Shown here piece by piece: positions 24,785 to 32,511 of a stretch of 64,000 bases of DNA. The stretch lies in NCBI RefSeq assembly GCF_034670125.1, contig NZ_JAXMOC010000002.1, positions 310,001 to 374,000 of the forward strand, written 5' to 3'. The stretch is from Maricaulis sp034670125 (GTDB taxonomy: Bacteria; Pseudomonadota; Alphaproteobacteria; Caulobacterales; Maricaulaceae). The notes under the pieces are model-generated. The model was not told where the DNA came from. It did not search any database and saw only the letters and a program-made list of their open reading frames with translations. The first letter of the stretch is position 1. Every line of letters begins with the position of its first letter. Position numbers and translations under genes: made by a program.

Positions 24785-26224
24785 ATGAATTCGCAATTGC
24801 AAAACAACGCCAAGATGATCCGTACCCGCTTCGCTCCTTCACCGACCGGCTTCCTTCACATCGGAGGGGCACGAACGGCGCTGTTCAACTGGCTGCTGGC
24901 GAAGCGCCATGGCGGCACCTTCCTTCTGCGCATCGAAGATACCGACCGAGCGCGCTCGAATCCGGCCGCCGTTGAAGCCATCCTCGACGGATTGTCATGG
25001 ATGGGTCTGGACTGGGACGGCGAGCCGGTCTCGCAGTTTGACCGGGCCGGGCGGCATGTCGAAATCGCCGACGAATTGCTGGCGCGCGGCCGCGCCTTCC
25101 GATGCTATTGCACACCGGAAGAGACCCAGATTCTTCGGGATGAAGCCTATGCCGCCGGTCGCGCCCTGCGCTCGCCCTGGCGGGACAAGGGAGCGGCCGA
25201 AGCCCCGGCAGATACGCCTTTCACGGTACGCTTCAAGGCGCCCGACAGCGCTGTGGTGATTGATGATGCTGTCCAGGGTGAGGTGCGCTGGGCCGCCAAG
25301 GAATTCGACGATCTCATCCTGCTGCGCTCCGACGGCACGCCGACCTATAACCTGGCCGTGGTGGTCGATGATCACGATATGGAGATCACCCATATCGTTC
25401 GCGGCGACGACCACCTGGTCAATGCCGGGCGTCAGAGCCAGATCTACGACGCCATGGCTTGGGAGCGACCGGTCTTTGCCCATGTCCCTTTGATCCATGG
25501 CCAGGACGGCAAAAAACTATCCAAACGCCATGGCGCGCTCGGCGCGGAAGCTTACCGCGAAATGGGGTATCTGCCGGAAGGGTTGCGCAACTACCTGCTG
25601 CGCCTCGGTTGGTCGCATGGCGACCAGGAATTGTTTCGTGACGCCGAAGCCATTGCCGCGTTCGACCTGGCCGGCTTGAACAAGGCGCCAGCCCGGATGG
25701 ACCTGGACAAGCTGAATCATATCAACGGGCACCATCTCGCCCAGGCGGATGACGTACGGCTCGTTGACCTGCTTGCGCCCTTCCTGGACACGCTTGAAGA
25801 CCGGATCGACGACGCCGGCATCACCCGTGACCGGTTAGGGGCCGCGATGCCGGTGTTGAAAACCCGGGCGTCAACACTGGAAGAACTGGCGACCCAGTCC
25901 TATTTCCTGCTGCGCAAGCGACCGTTCACGCTGGAAGGCAAGGCCGCAAAGCCCCTGAAGGACGATGAAGCGCGCCAGCGGCTTTACCGCCTGTTCACGC
26001 ATCTCGGCGATGTGAGTGAATGGAATGAAACCACCCTGGCGGGGTCGCTCAAGGAATTCGCCGAGGCCGAGGAAGTCGGCTTCGGGAAAATCGGTCAGCC
26101 GCTGCGCGCGGCGCTGACTGGCGGAGCGCCCGCTCCCGACCTGGCTCTGGTCATGACCTTCATCGGTCGCGACGAGACGCTGGATCGTATCAAGGATCAG
26201 ATGACGCCGGTTGCATCCGAGTAG
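24785..26224 (+). CDS. gltX: Glutamyl-tRNA synthetase
   Basis: Class I aminoacyl-tRNA synthetase, 479 residues. The HIGH-type motif is in FAPSPTGFLHIGGARTALFN (HIGG at 25-28) and the KMSKS-type motif is KLSKRHG near residue 243. No Cys4 zinc site is evident. ATG 24785 is the outer start; ATG 24815 (MIRTRFAPSP) matches the usual family start more closely, and neither has a strong ribosome-binding site. Alphaproteobacteria often carry two GltX-type enzymes, one acting on tRNA-Gln; this window shows only one. Confidence 0.95.
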   Translation: MNSQLQNNAKMIRTRFAPSPTGFLHIGGARTALFNWLLAKRHGGTFLLRIEDTDRARSNPAAVEAILDGLSWMGLDWDGEPVSQFDRAGRHVEIADELLARGRAFRCYCTPEETQILRDEAYAAGRALRSPWRDKGAAEAPADTPFTVRFKAPDSAVVIDDAVQGEVRWAAKEFDDLILLRSDGTPTYNLAVVVDDHDMEITHIVRGDDHLVNAGRQSQIYDAMAWERPVFAHVPLIHGQDGKKLSKRHGALGAEAYREMGYLPEGLRNYLLRLGWSHGDQELFRDAEAIAAFDLAGLNKAPARMDLDKLNHINGHHLAQADDVRLVDLLAPFLDTLEDRIDDAGITRDRLGAAMPVLKTRASTLEELATQSYFLLRKRPFTLEGKAAKPLKDDEARQRLYRLFTHLGDVSEWNETTLAGSLKEFAEAEEVGFGKIGQPLRAALTGGAPAPDLALVMTFIGRDETLDRIKDQMTPVASE

Positions 26225-26248
26225 CCGGCGAACCATGGAGATGACGTG

Positions 26249-27553
26249 ATGGAAAACAAAGCCAAGCCGAACGGATCGGCCACGCTCAACTACAATGGCA
26301 AATCACTCGAACTGCCGGTGTTCAGCGGCGAGATCGGACCGGATGTAATCGACATCCGCAAGCTTTACGCCGAAACCGGCATGTTCACCTACGATCCCGG
26401 TTTCACCTCGACCGCGAGCTGTGAAAGCCAGATCACCTATATTGACGGCGACAAGGGCACCCTGCTCTATCGTGGCTATCCGATCGACCAGCTGGCGGAC
26501 AACTCGAACTTCATCGAAGTCTGCTACCTGTTGATGAATGGCGAACTGCCATCCAAGCCGGAGCTGGAAACATTCGACTGGACGATCCGTCGCCATTCCA
26601 TGCTGCACGACCAGTTCGACCAGTTTTTCCGTGGTTTCCGGCGCGATGCCCACCCGATGGCGATCATGGTCGGCACCGTGGGAGCACTGTCTGCATTCTA
26701 CCACGACTCGACGGACATCAATGATCCCGAGGCGCGCACAATAGCGTCGCACCGGATGATCGCGAAGATGCCGACGATCGCCGCACGGGCCTACAAATAT
26801 GCCATCGGCCAGCCCTTCATCAGCCCGCGCAACGAGCTCGACTACGCTGCCAATTTCCTGCGCATGTGCTTTGCGGTTCCGGCCGAGGATTACGAGAGCA
26901 ATGCGGTGCTCGCCAAGGCGATGGACAAGATCTTCATCCTCCACGCCGATCACGAGCAGAACGCCTCGACGTCGACGGTCCGCCTGGCGGGGTCTTCGGG
27001 CGCCAACCCGTTCGCCTGTATCGCAGCGGGAATCGCCTCGCTCTGGGGACCGGCCCATGGCGGTGCCAACGAAGCGGCACTGAACATGCTCAACGAGATC
27101 GGATCGGTCGACAAGATTCCGGAGTATGTCCGCAAGGCCAAGGACAAGTCGGACCCGTTCCGCCTGATGGGCTTCGGTCACCGCGTCTACAAGAACTACG
27201 ACCCCCGCGCCAAGGTCATGCGCGATACCTGTCATGAGGTTCTGGACGTTCTGGGCGTGCGTAACGACCCGACCTTGCAGGTCGCCATGGAACTCGAACG
27301 CATTGCGCTGGAAGATCCGTATTTCGTCGAGAAGAAGCTTTATCCGAACATCGACTTCTATTCAGGCATCACCTTGAAGGCGATGGGCTTCCCGACCGAG
27401 ATGTTCACCGTCCTCTTTGCCCTGGCCCGGACGGTTGGCTGGATCGCGCAGTGGTCCGAGATGATCGAGGACCCGACCCAGAAGATCGGTCGTCCGCGCC
27501 AACTCTTCACCGGCGCCCGTCCGCGCGACTATCTGGACCTGTCCAAACGCTGA
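26249..27553 (+). CDS. gltA: Citrate synthase
   Basis: Condenses acetyl-CoA and oxaloacetate, entry to the TCA cycle. It is a 434-residue type II (hexameric) enzyme: ILHADHEQNASTSTVR and GPAHGGANEAAL (active-site histidine), GFGHRVYKNYDPRAKVM (second histidine), and the catalytic aspartate region YPNIDFYSG. The start at ATG 26249 has GGAG eight bases upstream; a GTG one codon earlier is possible. It follows gltX by 24 bases and ends at a strong terminator. Confidence 0.97.
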   Translation: MENKAKPNGSATLNYNGKSLELPVFSGEIGPDVIDIRKLYAETGMFTYDPGFTSTASCESQITYIDGDKGTLLYRGYPIDQLADNSNFIEVCYLLMNGELPSKPELETFDWTIRRHSMLHDQFDQFFRGFRRDAHPMAIMVGTVGALSAFYHDSTDINDPEARTIASHRMIAKMPTIAARAYKYAIGQPFISPRNELDYAANFLRMCFAVPAEDYESNAVLAKAMDKIFILHADHEQNASTSTVRLAGSSGANPFACIAAGIASLWGPAHGGANEAALNMLNEIGSVDKIPEYVRKAKDKSDPFRLMGFGHRVYKNYDPRAKVMRDTCHEVLDVLGVRNDPTLQVAMELERIALEDPYFVEKKLYPNIDFYSGITLKAMGFPTEMFTVLFALARTVGWIAQWSEMIEDPTQKIGRPRQLFTGARPRDYLDLSKR

Positions 27554-27576
27554 GCGGATCCGTATGCACCATGAAG

Positions 27577-27608
27577 AAGGCCGCTCCTTTCGGGGCGGCC
27601 TTTCTTGT
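27577..27608 (+). terminator. Rho-independent terminator after gltA
   Basis: Stem AAGGCCGCTCC / GGGGCGGCCTT (one T-G pair) with a short TTTC loop, followed by TCTTG. It starts 24 bases after the gltA stop. It also lies just after the convergent lpxB stop (27616), so it may work for both directions. Confidence 0.85.
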
Positions 27609-27615
27609 TTGCCGA

Positions 27616-28782
27616 TCAGTCGCGCGGGTCGAGGCCGGCGAGGACCGCTTCAGCCGCCCGTATACTGGCCTGGCCATCGCCGCGCAGCGTCGCCGTGATG
27701 CTTCGAAGCCGGACCGACATGGCCTTACGCCCCGCCGGGTCCCGTAGTAAACCGTCGACCGCGTCGGCGAGCCTGGACCCTGTACAATTCAGCTGCACCA
27801 GCTCGGGTATGACCCGTTCGTCGGCGGCGATATTGACCAGCGAAATGTGCCGCGTCCGGATCAGGTTGAACGCGCGGGCGATGGCCCAGGTGATCCAGCC
27901 CAACTTGTAGCTGGTCACGGTCGGAACACCGGCTGTCGCCAGCTCGGTGACAACGGTGCCCGAACACGCCAGCGCCTGATCCGCCGCCGCAAACGCATCC
28001 GCCTTTTCGTCCTCACCGACCCGGATCGCCGACGCGAGGCTGTCATGGGCCGCAATGACCGCGTCAACATCGCCGGCGACAGGATCGGCAACCGGCAGGA
28101 CCACACGCAGTCCCGGGTACTGATCAAGCAGTCGCCGGAGCGCATCCGCGAAGGGCGGGGTCATGCGGCGGATCTCGGACGGTCGGCTGCCCAGCAGCAC
28201 GACAAGCACCTGATCGGCATCACCAATGCCGTGTCGCGCCCGGAATGCAGCCCCGTCACCGGACGGCAGGCGTTCCAGAGTCGGATTGCCGACAAAAGTC
28301 ACCGGCAGGCCGTGCGGCGTGTAAAAGGGAGCGTCGAAGCTGAGTATGGTCAGCAGCTCATCGACCGTGTCAGCCAACACGGCCGCGCGACCCGGTCGCG
28401 TTGCGAAAACCTGGGGGCCGACATATTTCACCAGCCGGATCGAAGGATCGACAGCTCGCACCCCGCGCGCGACCCGCAGGGTAAAGCCCCAGGAATCAAT
28501 CAACACAACCGTGTCAGGCCGTGCAGCGAGGATCCGCTCGACCGCTTCGGCGACCGATTGCTTGACGCGCTTGTAGGCTTTCAGCCCGTCAATCCAGCCC
28601 AGAATATTGAGGCCATCGATCGACATCTGCGACGCAATTCCCGCCTCTGCCATGGCCGACCCACCGATCCCCGACAGGGTCACATCTCCGCCCGTCAGGC
28701 CGACCAAGGCGCGGGCAAGGTCGGCGCCGAGCAAATCTCCCGAACGTTCGGCCGCGACCAGGTAAATGTGCGGCTGGCTCAT
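27616..28782 (-). CDS. lpxB: Lipid-A-disaccharide synthase
   Basis: Inverting glycosyltransferase (GT19) joining UDP-2,3-diacylglucosamine and lipid X to form the lipid A disaccharide at the inner membrane. It has 388 residues; the start PHIYLVAAERSGDLLGADLARAL is the family N-terminus, and NPTLERL, LLGSRPSEIRRMTPPF and the donor-site CSGTVVTELATAGVPTV are visible. ATG 28782 overlaps the lpxI stop (ATGA). It is the last gene of the lpxD-fabZ-lpxA-lpxI-lpxB run. Confidence 0.95.
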   Translation of the reverse strand: MSQPHIYLVAAERSGDLLGADLARALVGLTGGDVTLSGIGGSAMAEAGIASQMSIDGLNILGWIDGLKAYKRVKQSVAEAVERILAARPDTVVLIDSWGFTLRVARGVRAVDPSIRLVKYVGPQVFATRPGRAAVLADTVDELLTILSFDAPFYTPHGLPVTFVGNPTLERLPSGDGAAFRARHGIGDADQVLVVLLGSRPSEIRRMTPPFADALRRLLDQYPGLRVVLPVADPVAGDVDAVIAAHDSLASAIRVGEDEKADAFAAADQALACSGTVVTELATAGVPTVTSYKLGWITWAIARAFNLIRTRHISLVNIAADERVIPELVQLNCTGSRLADAVDGLLRDPAGRKAMSVRLRSITATLRGDGQASIRAAEAVLAGLDPRD

Positions 28783-29621
28783 TGGGCTGACTCGATCAGG
28801 ACAAACAGCCCGTGTTCCTGCAACGAGGCCTCGACTCCGGCCCGGTCGACAATCAAGGCACCGTTGGCTTCCAGCACAATGCCGGCGAGACCGGCCCGGG
28901 CACAACGCTCGACCGTGTCCACTCCGATGGTGGGCAGATCGACCCGACGTTCCTGAATCGGTTTGGGCCGCTTGGCGAGCACGCCCGACCGGTCCGTCGG
29001 CGTTCCCCGGATCGGGGCCGGAAGTCCGGCAACCCGCTCCAGCATTGCGTTGGTGCCCTCCTGGGCCTCCACCGCAAGCACCACGCCGCCGGACACAACG
29101 GCGCCCTGACCGATATCCAGTCGACCAATTTCCGCCGCTACCATCATCGCCTTGCGGGCATCATCCAGATGGGCATCAGCGGCTTCGGCACGCCCCAGAC
29201 AGCCGACCGGCAAGCCGTCCTGCCCCAACAGGCTGTCAGCGCCGATGACAGCAAAACCGGCACGCTCGAACTCCTCGACCACGACGCGGATGACCGCGTC
29301 GTCACCATTGCGACCCGCCGCCAGCGCCCGCGGCACCATGACCAGGCCGCGAGTGTCCATTTTCAGGGCTTTGAGGTCAGGGCGGGACACATATCCGGCA
29401 AAACAGATGGCGTCACAGCCGGCACCGCGGAGCGCCTTGATGATGCCGCCAATCTCACCAACCGACAGGGACACATTGTCGACGCCGCTGTAATCGCGGT
29501 CGGCAAACCCACGCAGCACGATCACGAAAACCGGTTGGCCCGCCTGAGCCTTGAGGATTTCCAGTGGCAGGTCACCGCCGCCGGCGATCAGGCCGAGTTT
29601 TGTCCAGTTCTGCTCAGTCAT
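28779..29621 (-). CDS. lpxI: UDP-2,3-diacylglucosamine diphosphatase, LpxI type (DUF1009)
   Basis: Hydrolyses UDP-2,3-diacylglucosamine to lipid X and UMP, the step between LpxD and LpxB. It is a 280-residue LpxI-family protein: KLGLIAGGGDLPLEIL at the N-terminus, ICFAGYVSRPDLKALKMD, the C-terminal catalytic part with GVVLAVEAQEGTNAML, KRPKPIQERRVDLPTIGVDTV and a final ANGALIVDRAGVE. It replaces the unrelated LpxH used by enterobacteria, as first described in Caulobacter. The start overlaps lpxA by 8 bases. Confidence 0.94.
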   Translation of the reverse strand: MTEQNWTKLGLIAGGGDLPLEILKAQAGQPVFVIVLRGFADRDYSGVDNVSLSVGEIGGIIKALRGAGCDAICFAGYVSRPDLKALKMDTRGLVMVPRALAAGRNGDDAVIRVVVEEFERAGFAVIGADSLLGQDGLPVGCLGRAEAADAHLDDARKAMMVAAEIGRLDIGQGAVVSGGVVLAVEAQEGTNAMLERVAGLPAPIRGTPTDRSGVLAKRPKPIQERRVDLPTIGVDTVERCARAGLAGIVLEANGALIVDRAGVEASLQEHGLFVLIESAQ

Positions 29622-30411
29622 CCGGCATGCAGATGGAACGCTTGGTGTCGTCACGGATGAAATCAATAATCTCCGCGATCGGCGCATTGTTGGAATAGAG
29701 CTGTGCGACGTCGTCCACACGTTCTTCGAACGTGCCCTCTTGGGCGAACAGCAACCGATAGGCGGCTCGCAGCTCGCGCAGGGTCTCCCGCGGCATGCCC
29801 CGGCGCTTCAGGCCCACCACATTGAGGCCGGCCAGATGAGCGTGATTGCCGATTACCGACCCGTAGGGAATGACATCGGCGGTGACCATGGCCATCGCCC
29901 CGATGAAGGCGTGACGGCCGATCCGGCTTTTCTGATGGATGCCGGCATAGCCGCCCAGAATCGCGTGATCCGCGACCACGGTCTCGCCACCGATCGCGGC
30001 GCAGTTGGCGAACACCACCCGGTCCCCGACGATGCAGTCATGGGCGACATGAGCGCCGACCATGAAATACCCGTCATTGCCCACCACTGTCCTGCCCCGC
30101 GCGAATGTGGTTCCGGGATGCATGGTGACATTTTCACGAATGATATTGCGCTGACCGATGACCAGCTGCGTGTCTTCGCCCTGGTATTTGAAGTCTTGCG
30201 GCGGGTGTCCCAGCTGGGCACCCGGGTAAACGACACAGTCCTCGCCCAGGGTCGTATTCCCGGCGATGGTCGCGTGGGAAATGACCCGGACGCGGTCCTT
30301 CAAAACGACTTTGGGGCCGATGATCGAGAACGGGCCGATCTCGACGCCGGCGCCCAGCTGAGCCGCCGGATCGACAATGGCGGTTGGGTGGATGTCGCGA
30401 GACTGGGTCAT
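29614..30411 (-). CDS. lpxA: UDP-N-acetylglucosamine acyltransferase
   Basis: First acylation of lipid A synthesis, from 3-hydroxyacyl-ACP to UDP-GlcNAc. It has 265 residues; the N-terminal two thirds is a left-handed beta-helix of hexapeptide repeats (IHPTAIVDPAAQLGAGVEIGPFSIIG). The catalytic histidine lies in GAHVAHDCIVGD, followed by the AIGGETVVADHAILGGYAGIHQ segment and a helical C-terminus. It overlaps fabZ by ATGA, forming the usual fabZ-lpxA pair. Confidence 0.96.
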   Translation of the reverse strand: MTQSRDIHPTAIVDPAAQLGAGVEIGPFSIIGPKVVLKDRVRVISHATIAGNTTLGEDCVVYPGAQLGHPPQDFKYQGEDTQLVIGQRNIIRENVTMHPGTTFARGRTVVGNDGYFMVGAHVAHDCIVGDRVVFANCAAIGGETVVADHAILGGYAGIHQKSRIGRHAFIGAMAMVTADVIPYGSVIGNHAHLAGLNVVGLKRRGMPRETLRELRAAYRLLFAQEGTFEERVDDVAQLYSNNAPIAEIIDFIRDDTKRSICMPDD

Positions 30412-30863
30412 GAATTCTCGATAGCCTTGGCGGAAAACTCGGCCTGGACAGCACGTTTGCCGTCCGCCCAGACCTCGCCCTTGAACTTGAACACGCCATG
30501 GCGTGCTGCCGTCACCGTCACCGGCATACGCAGCATCATGCCCGGGCGAACCGGCGCGCGGAAGCGGACCTTGTCGGCGCCCATGAAAAAGACTGTCGCG
30601 GAATCCGGCGACGCGCCTAGCGTCTTGTACATCAGGACGGCACCGGCCTGGGCCATGGCCTCAATCATCAAGACCCCGGGCATCACCGGATTGCCCGGAA
30701 AATGGCCCGGAAAGAAGGGCTCGTTCGCCGTCACACCCTTGATGCCGACGATCGACTGTCCGGCGACATAATCCTCGGCGGCGTCTATCAGCAAAAAGGG
30801 GTAGCGATGCGGCAGAAGAGTCTGGATTTCCGCGTTCTCAATGCGATCGGACACGCTGGTCAA
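30408..30863 (-). CDS. fabZ: 3-hydroxyacyl-ACP dehydratase FabZ
   Basis: Dehydrates 3-hydroxyacyl-ACP in fatty acid elongation; competes with LpxA and LpxD for the same acyl-ACP pool, which explains its place in this run. It is a hot-dog fold protein of up to 151 residues with LLPHRYPFLLID and the catalytic histidine and glutamate in FFPGHFPGNPVMPGVLMIEAMAQ. The start is either TTG 30863, overlapping the lpxD stop as TTGA, or GTG 30854, which has GGAAAGG nine bases upstream. Confidence 0.95.
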   Translation of the reverse strand: MTSVSDRIENAEIQTLLPHRYPFLLIDAAEDYVAGQSIVGIKGVTANEPFFPGHFPGNPVMPGVLMIEAMAQAGAVLMYKTLGASPDSATVFFMGADKVRFRAPVRPGMMLRMPVTVTAARHGVFKFKGEVWADGKRAVQAEFSAKAIENS

Positions 30864-31894
30864 CCTTTCCTGGAGGTCTTGTCTTTCGGCCGCGCCAGAC
30901 GACGCAACTCGGCGAGTTCACGCAGGTGTTGGCGCATCGGCTGGGCCGGATTTCCGACCCAAATCTCGCCCGCCGGAACATCCCGCGCAGCCGCGGAATT
31001 GCCGCCGACGCGAGCCCCCTTTCCGATCGTCACATGGTCATAGATCCCGACCCGGCCGCCCAGCATGGCGTTGTCCTGCAGAACAGCGCTGCCGGCCAAA
31101 CCCGAATACCCGGCCATGATGACGTTCTCGCCAATGACGGCGTTGTGGGCGATGTGGCACAGATTGTCGATTTTTGACGCGTTGCCGATCCGCGTCGCGC
31201 TGAACAGGCCGCGATCAATCGCACAATTGGCGCCAATGGTGACGTGATCGCCGATCACTACGCTCCCCAAATGCAAAATACCGACTGTATTTCCGTCGGA
31301 TACTGCAATGCCGAAGCCATCCTCGCCAATCACGGCTCCCGCAAGAATGTTGCAATCGGCGCCAATATCACAGCACAGCAGGCTGACGCGGGCCGCCAAC
31401 CGCGTGTTGTCCCCGACCCGGCAGCCCGGTCCGACAACGCTGTGGGGACCGATGACACAATTGCGTCCGATCTCGGCGCCGGCGCCAACAACAACCCCGG
31501 CGGCCAGACGGGTCCCCTCCCCGATCCGGGCGGTCGGATCGATATAGGTGTCGGCGGCAAAATCCCGGGCCTGGAACAATGCCGGAAGCACACGGGCAAA
31601 GGCCGCTCGCGGCTCTGGGTGGGTCAGGACAACCGCACCCAGGCGTCTGGCGTCCTCGGTCGCGGCCTCGGGACATATCAGCACAACACCGGCCAGGGCC
31701 CCATCCGGCGCGGTGCGCAAAAGCTTGGCTTTTTCGGCATAGCTCAGGGCGCCTGCAACCGGCTCACCCAGCGGTGTGACCCGATCGACCTCGGCATCGC
31801 CTGTGCCAGAATCGGAAATCGCCGCACCCGAGAGCGCGGCGATCTCTGTCAGGGTCAGCGGGCCAAGCCGGTCATAGAAACGCGGATCTGCCAC
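30860..31894 (-). CDS. lpxD: UDP-3-O-(3-hydroxyacyl)glucosamine N-acyltransferase
   Basis: Third step of lipid A synthesis. It has 344 residues: an N-terminal uridine-binding domain (DRLGPLTLTEIAALSG, VLTHPEPRAAFARVLPALF), then the hexapeptide beta-helix (IDPTARIGEGTRLAAGVVVGAGAEIG onward) with the catalytic His in NLCHIAHNAVIGENVI. I chose GTG 31894, which has AGGGGGA at the right distance; the longer frame to 31963 has no ribosome-binding site. It follows the Skp-like gene by 22 bases. Confidence 0.95.
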   Translation of the reverse strand: MADPRFYDRLGPLTLTEIAALSGAAISDSGTGDAEVDRVTPLGEPVAGALSYAEKAKLLRTAPDGALAGVVLICPEAATEDARRLGAVVLTHPEPRAAFARVLPALFQARDFAADTYIDPTARIGEGTRLAAGVVVGAGAEIGRNCVIGPHSVVGPGCRVGDNTRLAARVSLLCCDIGADCNILAGAVIGEDGFGIAVSDGNTVGILHLGSVVIGDHVTIGANCAIDRGLFSATRIGNASKIDNLCHIAHNAVIGENVIMAGYSGLAGSAVLQDNAMLGGRVGIYDHVTIGKGARVGGNSAAARDVPAGEIWVGNPAQPMRQHLRELAELRRLARPKDKTSRKG

Positions 31895-31916
31895 TGTCTT
31901 CCCCCTGGATGTCAGA

Positions 31917-32507
31917 CTATTGCTGGCGCTGCTGGCCGGCTCCGTCTTGCGGAAGGCGCACACGCGTCACCGGAACGGTTGGCAGACGTGCATTCAACAG
32001 GGCGATTACATCCGGGGAAATGTCCATTTCCGGGGCCGCAAACACCAGGTTGGACCGGTCCACGAGAATATCGATACCCTGGGCCGCGACGACTTCCTCG
32101 AGGATCGGGCCGAGTGCCTCATAGACCGGGCGCATGGCCTGGCGCTCCGTCTGCACGATTTCCTGCTGACGGGCCCGACGCAGGACCTCGAACTGCTGGG
32201 CCTGCTGGTTCAACGTGGTGATCCGGCTCATCAGGTCCGGGCGCTCCTGGATGGCCTGCTGCGTCATCGACGCTGTCTCGGCATTGAGGCGCTCGGTTTC
32301 CTGCTGGATGGGCTGGCTCAGGGCCTGCAGTTCAGCATCGATCTGCTGAGCGATTTCCTGCATCCGCGCGGCGATGTGGACGCCAGCCGCGCTCTCACGC
32401 AGGACCCGCTCCTCGTTGAGTACCGCGATATTGGCCTGCGCCATCGCCGGGGCGGCGATGCCGATCACGAGGACCGGAAGGAGCAGAAGAGTTTTAAGCA
32501 ATTTCAT
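31917..32507 (-). CDS. skp: OmpH/Skp-family periplasmic chaperone
   Basis: A 196-residue exported protein: signal peptide MKLLKTLLLLPVLVIGIAAPAMA, then ANIAVLNEERVLRESAAG and a long amphipathic coiled-coil region (about 45-115, rich in Gln and Glu) forming the tentacles typical of Skp. It shuttles unfolded outer-membrane proteins to BamA, the gene just upstream (4 bases apart). The C-terminus PRLPQDGAGQQRQQ is not typical. ATG 32507 is chosen because the signal peptide starts there. Confidence 0.9.
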   Translation of the reverse strand: MKLLKTLLLLPVLVIGIAAPAMAQANIAVLNEERVLRESAAGVHIAARMQEIAQQIDAELQALSQPIQQETERLNAETASMTQQAIQERPDLMSRITTLNQQAQQFEVLRRARQQEIVQTERQAMRPVYEALGPILEEVVAAQGIDILVDRSNLVFAAPEMDISPDVIALLNARLPTVPVTRVRLPQDGAGQQRQQ

Positions 32508-32511
32508 AGTA